A program made the translations under genes and the position numbers. 64,000 bases of DNA, from assembly GCA_965662365.1 (NCBI GenBank), contig CBFIHR010000010.1:15214-79213 (forward strand), given 5' to 3'. The notes beneath the pieces were generated by a model. It was not told the origin of the DNA. It ran no database searches and saw nothing but the letters and a program-made list of their open reading frames with translations. The first letter of the stretch is position 1. Each line of letters opens with the position of its first letter. Below, in pieces: positions 15,664 to 25,000 of this stretch. Source of the DNA: CAWVWD01 sp965662365. Lineage in GTDB: Bacteria; Bacteroidota; Bacteroidia; Chitinophagales; Saprospiraceae.

Positions 15664-17298
15664 CTATAACTTTTCTCCTAAAATACTCTTTGCAGCAACT
15701 CTGGCAGAAATCAGGCAACCGCCCAAAAATGTGCCTTCGAGTGAACGATGTCCGTGCATGCCGCCACCGCCAAAACCTGCGGCTTCACCGATCGCATATA
15801 AACCCTCGATCGCATTTTGTTGGCCGTTTTCATTCGGTATTGTTAGGACTTTACTTTCTAAATTTGTTTGAATCCCGCCCAGGCTTTTTCGAGAGACGAT
15901 AAACTCTCGAATCGCCACCAAAGGAAAGGCTTTTTTATCCAAAATCTTTTGGAATTTACACGTCCGAACTCGGTCGCCACGATATTGTCGAGCGTGTGCG
16001 ATTCTGCGTAATTGTTCGTCATTGTGATAAGCTTCGCCTCGGTCAATTTGAGCATCATACGGAGCGATAGAATGATACAAATTTTCTGCCGTCACATGAT
16101 TTTCGCCGGTCAACGCATTCATCTGGCTCGCTAAATCTTCTAAGGAATTAGCGATAATGACATCTTCACAATTGTCAACAATTTTATTAATTAAGGTGGG
16201 ATTTCCTAAAAGTATATTTTTTAAAAATTGTAAGAAGTTTTTATCCCGAACGGCTTCATTATGTTCTGAACCCGAAATGGCAAATTCCTTTTTCATAATT
16301 GTCATATTCATAATTTGCCACGAATATTTGACGGGTTGTTTACAAATTTCTTGTACCAAAAATCGGGTATCAAAAGACGTTACTAAAGGCATTGGTCCAA
16401 AACGTTTGCCTTCATAATTAGTCCAAATCGCTGATTTACAAGGGACAAGACTCAGACCATGATCTTTTTTGCGGGGAGCATAATGCCGAATACCTGCGGC
16501 ATAATTCCATTGTTTTTCCAGGTTGACGATGTTGCCGTTGATGCGTTTTGTAGCTTTGTGTAAGTCACCGATAGCGTATTTGTGCGAGCCATTAAGAATG
16601 GTTTTTGGTGGTTTGCCCCACGGTTTGTACCAGTTTGCTTTGACTTTTTCGATACTTCCGTTAATGCCGCCAGTAGCGACGACGACGATTTCCGCTTTCG
16701 CTAAAAATGGTGTACCATCTTTTTCGAGTGTTCCGTTTACACCAACAATCGTATCATTTTCAAGGATAATATTATTAACACGATGTTCAAAATATAATTG
16801 TAAGTTTTGGCGACTTTTATGTTCCAGAAGTTTGCCTTTAAACACCCGAACCAGCTCCCATCCAGTTCCCCAAATCATATGAAATCGAGGAACGGAGTTA
16901 CCAGGTTGATATAACCCTCGCTCGACCCAATGCACGACTGGAAAAAAGTCTATTCCATTTTTTCGTAACCAATGATAACCATGTGGTGTAGCATGATTGA
17001 TATACATTTTTGCCCATTCTTTTCCCCAGTATTCGCTTGCTTCAAAATCTGCGAAAGAGAACCAGTCACGAGTTGCCAAATCAATATTATCCTTAATTCC
17101 ACGTTTTTTTTGATGGTCAGAGTTGACGAAAAACATGCCGCCGAAAGCCCATTTTGCTAAGCCACCAAATTCACTTTCGACATCTCGGTCGATAATCATT
17201 ACTTTTTTTCCAGCATCAAGAAGCTCTAAAGCCGTTATCATTCCTGCGATTCCGCCGCCGACAACGATAATATCAGATTGGTAAGTTTGATTAGTCAT
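15664..17298 (-). CDS. FAD-dependent dehydrogenase, FAD_binding_2 / 3-ketosteroid-dehydrogenase-like
   Basis: 544 residues with no signal peptide. The N-terminal dinucleotide-binding motif is DIIVVGGGIAGMITALELLDAGKKVMIIDRD, at about 9-39 (GxGxxG plus the acidic end of beta-2). A second FAD contact is VVVATGGINGS, and the C-terminal FAD-binding block is EGLYAIGEAAGFGGGGMHGHRSLEGTFLGGCLISARVAA. This architecture is shared by fumarate reductase/KstD-like FAD_binding_2 proteins, many annotated only as FAD-binding dehydrogenase. The substrate is not evident; no sterol genes are near. Expected activity is dehydrogenation or reduction of a C-C bond. Probably cotranscribed with nadK. Confidence 0.88.
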   Translation of the reverse strand: MTNQTYQSDIIVVGGGIAGMITALELLDAGKKVMIIDRDVESEFGGLAKWAFGGMFFVNSDHQKKRGIKDNIDLATRDWFSFADFEASEYWGKEWAKMYINHATPHGYHWLRKNGIDFFPVVHWVERGLYQPGNSVPRFHMIWGTGWELVRVFKGKLLEHKSRQNLQLYFEHRVNNIILENDTIVGVNGTLEKDGTPFLAKAEIVVVATGGINGSIEKVKANWYKPWGKPPKTILNGSHKYAIGDLHKATKRINGNIVNLEKQWNYAAGIRHYAPRKKDHGLSLVPCKSAIWTNYEGKRFGPMPLVTSFDTRFLVQEICKQPVKYSWQIMNMTIMKKEFAISGSEHNEAVRDKNFLQFLKNILLGNPTLINKIVDNCEDVIIANSLEDLASQMNALTGENHVTAENLYHSIAPYDAQIDRGEAYHNDEQLRRIAHARQYRGDRVRTCKFQKILDKKAFPLVAIREFIVSRKSLGGIQTNLESKVLTIPNENGQQNAIEGLYAIGEAAGFGGGGMHGHRSLEGTFLGGCLISARVAAKSILGEKL

Positions 17299-17491
17299 TA
17301 GTTGGTATCTTGTGTTATTTAAAGGAAAGCTAATTGCTAAATTATTATAAATTTAATGGAAATAAGTAAAACAACAATTTAAAATCAGGAATCTATTCAA
17401 TAGATAATCCTTAAGACTACTAAAGTTGATGAAATAACTGTATTTTTGTTAGGAAAAAGCCAAGATAAAAAATTAAAAACCCTTTTTTTAG

Positions 17492-19429
17492 ATGAATATA
17501 TTAATCGCTCCAAATTCGTTTCGTGGAAGTTTAGATGCTTTTGAAGTCGCTGATATTATTGGAAAGGCTTTCGAGGATGTCAGCCGTAATTTTGAAATTA
17601 CCAAGATTCCTATCGCTGACGGTGGTGATTTTACCGCCGAAATTTTAGTCAGAAATTTAGAAGGTTACTGGAAAGATGTTGAGGTCCTAAATCCTTTGGG
17701 ACAACCGACGGTTGCTCGATTAGGATTAACAGAAAGTGGGGTTGGAATCGTGGAGTTGTCCGAAGCATCAGGAACTCGGTTGATTAAGGACGCTGAACTG
17801 AATCCGATGATGACGACGACTTATGGTACGGGTCAATTAATTAAAGCCGCATTGGAGGAATCTTGTCACAAAATTATTATTTGCCTTGGTGGAAGTGCGA
17901 CAAATGATGGCGGTGTTGGCTTGTTGCAAGCATTGGGCGTTCGGTTCTTAGATAAAGACGGAAAGGAAATTGGTTTTGGTGGTGCTGAACTGCAACGAAT
18001 AGCGACTATTGACGACAGTCAAATAGATAGTCGAGTAAAAAAAACGGAAATCGTCGTGCCGTGCGATGTTGGAAATTATTTGTTGGGCGAAAAAGGAGCA
18101 ACTCAAATGTTTGGGCCACAAAAAGGGGCAACGCCCAAAATGGTGGAAAGTTTAGAGGAAGGAATGACGCATTATTCGCTGAAGGTCTGGGAACAGTATC
18201 GGCGTGATATGGTTAACCTAAAACATGGAGGAGCAGCGGGTGGAACTGCGGCTGGGCTTTGGGCTTTTTTGAAGGCTCGACTGGTGCTGGGAAGTCGCTA
18301 TGTATTGAATGAATTATACTTCGATTTGGCGGCTGAAAAAGCGGATTTAATCATCACGGCAGAAGGTAAATTGGATAATCAAACGATTAATGGCAAAGCT
18401 CCGTTTGAGGTCGCTATGCGTGCCAAACGATTCAAAAAAACAATCATTGCTATCGCTGGTCAAACGCCTTCTACTAATGTGCAATTGTATCATGGCGTTT
18501 TTTCGATTATGAATAAGCCAATGACGTTGGCGAATGCGATAAAAAATACGGATAAACTATTGTATAATACCAGTTATCAGATTGCTAAATTTTATAATCA
18601 ACTTATAAAACCAAAACCCAAAGCTAAAAATATTGAAAAATTGTTGGTGATTAATGCCGATATTTTTGGAAATCATACCGATGATTTAGAAAAAATTGCG
18701 TTGACTTTGATTCCGGTAAAAGAGGCGAATATTCCAATATTATTATACTCCAGACGTACTTATGAAGAAATGATTTGGTTGTGTGGCGAGTTGGCGATTC
18801 ATCATCCGTTTGTAGTAGAAAATGGCGGTGCGTTGTATGTTCCGAATAATTATTATAAGTTAGATTTGAAGGATTTCACGGTGGGCGACGAATACCATCA
18901 AATGACGTTTGGTTCGACTCGTTCTACTATTGAAAATATCACGGATAAGTTAGCAAAAGTAACTGGCGTGAACCTGGATAATGATATTCAATCGCCATTA
19001 GATTTAGCAGATTATTGGGATATTGAATTGTTTGAAGCAGAGCGAATAATGAGCCGAGGCTTTAGCCAAATGATTACTAAAACGGAGGAGGTTTCAACGC
19101 TTACGGACCTGTTCAAACAGTTGATTTCACAACAGGGTTTACAAATTATTGACTCGGACGAAGCTTATTATATTGGTAATTTCTCTTTGACTGAACCTAT
19201 TCGTTATTGGATTGAGTATTTAAAATCACAATATGATGATTTACAGGTTTTTACGTTAAGTAATGTGGCTGATGATGAAGCTATTTTGGCGTTAGGAGAT
19301 GAAGCATTTTTGTTAAAAAACCAAGAGGAATGGCAGCCTATTCTATTAGATAACTTAAATTTAATTAATGGTTCGATAGCGACTGGACTGAAGCAAGTTG
19401 CCGAGTTTGTTGTCAAAGAAAAAAGCTAA
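17492..19429 (+). CDS. Fusion of glycerate kinase (type 2) and degenerate MPGP-like HAD phosphatase domain
   Basis: 645 residues. Residues 1-372 form a complete GarK-type glycerate kinase: IAPNSFRGSLDAFEVADII at 5-23, PIADGGDFTAE, ETYG-like TTTYGTGQLIKAAL, IICLGGSATNDGGVGLLQALG, GGAAGGTAAGLWAF and ITAEGKLDNQT. It phosphorylates D-glycerate with ATP. From 383 a second domain resembles mannosyl-3-phosphoglycerate phosphatase (HAD superfamily, Cof type): IPILLYSRRTYEEM, HHPFVVENGGALYVP and GDEYHQMTFGSTRSTIENI. HAD motif I, normally DxDGTLL, reads NADIFGN (388-394), and motif IV, normally GDSxND, reads SNVADDEA (590-597). Both catalytic Asp positions look replaced, so the domain may bind a glycerate-derived ligand without hydrolysing it. 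Confidence 0.87.
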   Translation: MNILIAPNSFRGSLDAFEVADIIGKAFEDVSRNFEITKIPIADGGDFTAEILVRNLEGYWKDVEVLNPLGQPTVARLGLTESGVGIVELSEASGTRLIKDAELNPMMTTTYGTGQLIKAALEESCHKIIICLGGSATNDGGVGLLQALGVRFLDKDGKEIGFGGAELQRIATIDDSQIDSRVKKTEIVVPCDVGNYLLGEKGATQMFGPQKGATPKMVESLEEGMTHYSLKVWEQYRRDMVNLKHGGAAGGTAAGLWAFLKARLVLGSRYVLNELYFDLAAEKADLIITAEGKLDNQTINGKAPFEVAMRAKRFKKTIIAIAGQTPSTNVQLYHGVFSIMNKPMTLANAIKNTDKLLYNTSYQIAKFYNQLIKPKPKAKNIEKLLVINADIFGNHTDDLEKIALTLIPVKEANIPILLYSRRTYEEMIWLCGELAIHHPFVVENGGALYVPNNYYKLDLKDFTVGDEYHQMTFGSTRSTIENITDKLAKVTGVNLDNDIQSPLDLADYWDIELFEAERIMSRGFSQMITKTEEVSTLTDLFKQLISQQGLQIIDSDEAYYIGNFSLTEPIRYWIEYLKSQYDDLQVFTLSNVADDEAILALGDEAFLLKNQEEWQPILLDNLNLINGSIATGLKQVAEFVVKEKS

Positions 19430-20704
19430 TTACTGATACCAATCTGTTAGAAAATCGTGAATATATTTAGCGGCTAATGTGCCACTTTTGCCCTCGTATG
19501 CTGTACCGACAACGGCATTATAATATTTTGCTTTTTGGAAAACTGGTGGATTATTTTGTTGTAAGTTTTCGATTTTTTCGATTAAGTTATGAATATCAAC
19601 CGCCTTTTCAACCAAACCATTTTTGACATAACCGTAGGCATCTATCAAGTTCTCTTCAAGTGCTGTTATTTCAAAATAAATACTATTGACGTTTAACAAA
19701 ATAGCTTCTAAATGAATGGAGGACGTGCCTGCGATAAGTACATCTTGACGAAGAATGAAGTCGAAGCTGGTTTCTGATTTTGTAGAAACCGCAATGGTAT
19801 CTGGTAGGTTGAATATTCGGTTATCATTCGGATGTGGTCGAAAACTGATTTGGCATTTTGGAAAATGTGCTGCTAACTGTTTTAAGGTCGCTTCTATTTC
19901 TTTTTGAGTGTCTAATAAGTTGGTGCAACAAGCTATATTGGTGATGGTTTCTGATGTTTTTCTAAATTGAAGATATTTATCGAACTTAGGCATTCCGATA
20001 AACTCGACCTTTCCTTTTATTCGACCTAAGTCACGGTATTTATCCAGGGCGTCTTGTCCTTCTAAGAGAGATAAATCAAAATCTAATGGCGGCATAAAGT
20101 GCGTAATTGAAGCGTGCTGGATATAAACAACAGGAATGTCCAGACGCTGGGCCGCATTCAATAAGGCTCGTTGTCTTTCGCTGTGATCATTTGCCAAAAT
20201 CAAACATTTGGGTTGATATTTTTTCAGGTATTTGTACGCAATTTCATACAGACCGACACTATTGAATAAAAAATCACCGAAGCGTACAGCATCATGACCG
20301 TAGTGTTGTTTAAAAAATCGTCTTATTTTAGGATATTTCCATAAATAAAATGCCTTGCGATGAAATGGTAGATGAATGTCGTTAGGTTGCCCAAATGAAG
20401 CCCCGAAGCCTATCAATATCGCATCTTTTAGTTCATTCGTTAAAAATTTTAGGCTATTATAATTATTAGACGTACTGAAAAACAGCCATGTTTTTCCTTT
20501 CAAGTTTTCAGTTGTTAAATATTGTTTTTGCTGTCGCTGAAACAGTATCTCTTGCTTGAATAATTTAACAAAAGGAGCTAAGTAGTTTCTTATTTTTTCG
20601 GTGCGATTGATTCCTGTGAATTGTCGTCGAAAGTTTTTATTGATATTGCGTAAAAAACCTTGAGCAAAATAAAATTTCAATATATCATCGTAAATTTTTT
20701 CCAT
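19430..20704 (-). CDS. GT-B-like protein resembling capsule/CDP-glycerol transferases
   Basis: 424 residues, no signal peptide. I do not recognise a close family. Visible features point to a two-domain GT-B glycosyltransferase fold: CLILANDHSERQRALLNAAQRLDIPVVYIQHASITHFMPPLDFD resembles the QHG motif region of capsule and CDP-glycerol transferases. ISFRPHPND is the RPHPN motif, and LIAGTSSIHLEAILLNVNSIYFE is the C-terminal donor-binding G(T/S)SSxxEA helix. A surface polysaccharide or teichoic-acid-like transferase role is inference. Its stop codon directly abuts that of the glycerate kinase fusion, with no base between them, so the two convergent genes have no room for a terminator. The aldo/keto reductase gene lies 48 bases upstream on the same strand. 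Confidence 0.6.
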   Translation of the reverse strand: MEKIYDDILKFYFAQGFLRNINKNFRRQFTGINRTEKIRNYLAPFVKLFKQEILFQRQQKQYLTTENLKGKTWLFFSTSNNYNSLKFLTNELKDAILIGFGASFGQPNDIHLPFHRKAFYLWKYPKIRRFFKQHYGHDAVRFGDFLFNSVGLYEIAYKYLKKYQPKCLILANDHSERQRALLNAAQRLDIPVVYIQHASITHFMPPLDFDLSLLEGQDALDKYRDLGRIKGKVEFIGMPKFDKYLQFRKTSETITNIACCTNLLDTQKEIEATLKQLAAHFPKCQISFRPHPNDNRIFNLPDTIAVSTKSETSFDFILRQDVLIAGTSSIHLEAILLNVNSIYFEITALEENLIDAYGYVKNGLVEKAVDIHNLIEKIENLQQNNPPVFQKAKYYNAVVGTAYEGKSGTLAAKYIHDFLTDWYQ

Positions 20705-20752
20705 GCTTTATTTCGGGTAATTTTAAATATTGACGACTGAATATTACTAAAA

Positions 20753-21655
20753 CTAAGCGACCTCGCCACCTCTTGAGGCTTCTAACAACTCAAACCATTC
20801 TTCTCGAGTTAATTTAATATCAATCGCCTCGACAGCACTTTGTAATCGTTCGATTCGCCCAGTACCAATGACTGGTCGAATGTGTGCAGGATGTTTCATC
20901 AGCCAAGCTAATAGGATTTGATCGATTTTTGCGTTATATTTTTCACCTAATTCTGCTGCGACTTTACGAATTCGTTTGACCTTCTTATTCTCTAAATCAG
21001 TAAAAATTTTCCCGCCACCCAAAGGCGACCAAGCCATTGGCACCGCACGGCTTGCCATACATCTATCAAGGGTTCTATCAAAAAAAGTTTTTGGGTTTAA
21101 TAACGATGCTTCGACCTGATTTGTCACTAAAGGAAAGTATTCATTCATGACTTCAAACTGTGTTGCTTTGAAATTAGAAACACCAAAAAAACGCACTTTT
21201 CCAGCTTGTTTTAATTCCCAAAATGCCTCTGCAATCTCGGCATAATCCATAATTGGACTCGGACGATGAATTAATAACAAGTCAATATAATCAGTATGAA
21301 AGTTACGAAGTGAATTTTCGACAGATTGAATGATATGTGCTTTACTGGTGTCATAAGATTTAATTTTATGACTCGGGCGATTTGGTGTAACGAGCTTGAT
21401 GCCGCATTTGGTGATGATTTCTATTTTATTACGCAATGACGACTCTCTTTTTAGAGCATTACCGAAGGTCGCTTCGGTCGTATAGTGTCCGTAAATATCG
21501 GCATGATCAAATGAAGTAACCCCTAATTCAATACTTTGATTAATGAGTTTTAACATCGCTTTATCGGATAAGTTATGTCCCCAAATTCCCCAATTCATTA
21601 CGCCAAATACAATATGAGAAAGGTGTAACCTTTCGGGAGATACAAAATTAGACAT
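20753..21655 (-). CDS. Aldo/keto reductase
   Basis: 300 residues from ATG 21655 (MSNFVSPERLHLSHIVFG); an upstream TTG at 21682 is less likely. The AKR TIM barrel is clear: FDHADIYGHYTTEATFGNAL carries the catalytic Asp and Tyr, IEIITKCGIKL the Lys, and YIDLLLIHRPSP the His of the tetrad. FFGVSNF and the C-terminal PVIGTGRIERLQSAVEAI (NADPH-binding segment) follow. It most resembles the YdhF-like oxidoreductase group. It reduces an unknown carbonyl compound with NADPH. The gene precedes the GT-B-like gene by 48 bases and may form an operon with it. Confidence 0.92.
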   Translation of the reverse strand: MSNFVSPERLHLSHIVFGVMNWGIWGHNLSDKAMLKLINQSIELGVTSFDHADIYGHYTTEATFGNALKRESSLRNKIEIITKCGIKLVTPNRPSHKIKSYDTSKAHIIQSVENSLRNFHTDYIDLLLIHRPSPIMDYAEIAEAFWELKQAGKVRFFGVSNFKATQFEVMNEYFPLVTNQVEASLLNPKTFFDRTLDRCMASRAVPMAWSPLGGGKIFTDLENKKVKRIRKVAAELGEKYNAKIDQILLAWLMKHPAHIRPVIGTGRIERLQSAVEAIDIKLTREEWFELLEASRGGEVA

Positions 21656-21928
21656 TATTATTCGTTGGTTTTTTGTTAACAATTGATTATCAAGTCAATA
21701 ATCTATGAAGAAGATCTTTTAAATTAATTTATGATTGTTTAGATTAATAAAGGTACAAATTTTTGGTTAAAACGAAATGATAAATTGTGAAAATAAAATG
21801 AGCGTTAGTTGTGAATAATTCTTTCAGTATTTTGAATTTGTACGATCGGTAGCGTTTTGTAAAAGCGAGTATTCACGTACTTATTTTATAAAAAAGTTAT
21901 GGTTTTTAGAATAGAATATTGCTTAATT

Positions 21929-21963
21929 AAAAACCGCTGCACCAAGAATGATGCAACGGTTTT
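21929..21963 (-). terminator. Terminator of the alpha-2-macroglobulin gene
   Basis: aaaaccgctgca pairs with tgcaacggtttt with one mismatch; reading on the minus strand it is followed by TTTTTAATT. It lies 48 bases past the stop at 22011. The rest of 21656-22010 is AT-rich and holds only a weak second repeat, gggtc / gaccc, at about 21976-22003. Confidence 0.8.
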
Positions 21964-22010
21964 CAAAAATTCAAGGGTCGTAGGCTTTCAAAGTGTCTGA
22001 CCCGTATTTT

Positions 22011-25000
22011 TTACTCAATCGTCACTCTTACCCCTTCCGAATGCGACGTAAACTCTGGTGCATACATACACTGAATCGTCGTTACACCATTCGAGAAATC
22101 ACCTTTTAAATTCGCACGAAGCGGATATTCAAAAACGTAAGTGCCTTTTGGTAAATAACCAATAAAGAAGTCAGTAGAAGCGTCACGAGTTGATTCGTAA
22201 TAGCCCAAACCGCCTTGCCACTTGTATTGACTCATCACATTTGTCGGCTCAAAACCTGATGCTCGGCTGTCTTTCATGTGGACATATTCCATTGCTCTAT
22301 CCACCCGTAATTCGATGCGAACGACGACCTTATCGCCTGTTTTTAAATTTTCGCCCTCCGTAATTGGCTCGATAACTGGCCCTTTGTCCGTCATTACTTC
22401 TTTGAATAACTGCTTTTTCAGCTTCAAGGGCGTTTCTTCAAACGATTCGATTTTATCAAAATCCTCGAAATATTGCCAATACATTGCACCCCAAGCTGGG
22501 TTATTATTTGGGTTGACAACTTTGACCTTTGCCATGTCGGAAGTGATATTTTCTTTACCAAATTTATGTTTGAAATAGCCAGTTCCTGTTTCTTTTTGAA
22601 TTTTCGATTGGTCGAATTTTTTGTTGCCAAAATAGATTTCGACCTCTTGTGACTCCTCTAACCAATTATCGCCACGCAACAACATCGCATAAACTGCCGA
22701 AGCGGTTGCCTTTGTGGTTTTCCAATGTGTCGTTTGACGGTTTTTTAATAACCAAGTTTTCAAATCATCAACGGCTTGTGCATCTTTAGCGACTTCATCA
22801 AAAACTTCAATCATCAACGAGTGCGTTTCGACAGGTGCTTGATACCAAAAATAACCGGTCGGATATTTCCAATACATGCCCATTTCTTCGTTGTTTAATG
22901 AGCGTTCTTTCAATGATTTTACAATCAACGCAGGTTGAGCAGGTTTATCCAAACGCTGTAATGCCAACGCTATCATACCTTCGGAATACATTCCTTTATT
23001 TAACCAATATTTTTCAGATTGATCAACGTAATAATCAAAAGCGACTTGTACATTTTTCGGAATCGGAATGTCTAAATAGAACGAACGAGCATATAAATAA
23101 TGAATTGCCATATAATCCAAATGATCGTCTTTTAAGTCGAATTTATACTTTTCCGAGCGTTCGACTAATTCGTTATAATGACGTAACAATTCGTTATCGC
23201 AATACTCCACCGCTTTTTCAATCATGCTTCCTGCAGATTGTTTTTTGCTCAATCCGCTTTTCTCACCGATTGCTCCCAAATAGTTCAAATGTCCCATGCC
23301 TTCGATGATGTATTGCGTAATGTACCAACTATCTCGACCGCCCGGAAACCATGGAAATCCGCCACTTCTCGACTGACGTTTTTCCATTTTGCGTAAAGCA
23401 GATTCCAACTCATTCGACATTCGATTCAAATCGAATAATAAACCGATATTTTTCTTTTGTTGTGCTTCGCTTTGTGCTGCCAAAACCCACGGCGTTTCTT
23501 CTAAAAGTGCATATTTTAATTCTTGATTTTTTGATAAATTAGATTCTAACGCTTGTGGCGTAATGTTTTTCCAAGAATCAAAAACTTTCTTGACTTGAGG
23601 TGAAGAGTTCGCTACCGAAGTTGCCAACGTATTCGCATAATAACGACTAAAAACCTGCTCTGTACATTCATAAGGATATTCCATCAAATAGGGTAGGGAT
23701 TGAACCGCATACCAAGCTGGATTTGACGTAAATTCTAACGTCATTTCGTGATTTTTCAACGTTGTTGAACGGTTTGCTTTATCCATTGCTTTGAAGGTAA
23801 ATTCTTTCGTCATTCCACCACGAACTGGCAACGGCATGGTTTCTACCATCAATTTACGATTCGTCAAAACTGGTAAAGTTGCTTCTTCACCGTCGGAGAA
23901 GTTACCAGCTTTCGCTACAACTCGGTACGTTACCGCATTTACGCCAAAATCTGGAATATTTAAACTCCAACTCACCGCATCAGATTGACCTTGCTTCGCA
24001 GCAAAATCGACCTCTGGAATATTGTTGCTTAATTTTGCATCAATCGGCTGCATCGTAATTGCATCAAACAATAATAACTTCGCTCGACCTTTCAAGTCTT
24101 TATCGGATAGATTCGACACTTTTGCGGTAAACTCAATTTTATCATTTTCACGGAAAAATCTCGGTGGATTTGGCATCACCATTAAGTCTTTTTGCGTCAC
24201 GACTTCTTTTTGCGTAAAAGCTTGTTGCAAGTCGGTTGTATGTGCAAAGCCTAAAAATTTCCAACGGGTCAAGGCTTCATTCATCTTGAATTTGATGATA
24301 ATATTGCCTTCTTCGTCTGTTACCAAATCTGGATAGAAAAATACGGTTTCGTTTAGGTTGGTTCGGATTTGAACTTCTGAAAAGTCTGTTTTTTCGACTT
24401 TATCTTCCTCGATAACAATGACCTCTTCGGAAAAAGAATCGGGATTATATACTACAATTACCTCTTCTTTTGGTGCAGATTCTTTTTCTTTTCTATTTCT
24501 TGAACTTTTCGGTCGAGGTGCAGAAGTAGGTGCAGGTGAACCAACAGCTATTTCTTCGAATACCGGGTCGTAGAGAATACCATCATCCATCATTTCGGAG
24601 GATCCTGTATACATATACGAATATTCATAAAAAGAAAAGCCAAACCAATTCAAAGCCGGGTAATTTCTATACTTCGCATAAGTATAATCTGGCTGCCAAT
24701 TATTTTGTAACAACGATGAACCAACAGACGAAAATCCTTGACCTTGTGCTAATGCTCTTTGTTGGTAAGAACTACCAAAGAAAGACGCTGACCAATTATT
24801 TGCCGCAAAGGCATCTAATGAAGCATCGTACATGGTTGCGACCATTTCAGCAGCGACTTTATCGCCTTTTGCTCCCGAGATTTTGATTTGCCATTCTTCA
24901 TCCGAACCTGGCTGCATTTTATCACGGAAAGTCATGTACTCGATTTTTAAATCTTTGTTTGACCAAGGCACATAAACGGTTTTTGATTCCCCGTGAAAAC

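Noticed and set aside
22835..23308. 157-codon plus-strand frame opposite the macroglobulin gene
   Set aside because: It is antisense to the thioester domain of a clear gene and has no family likeness.
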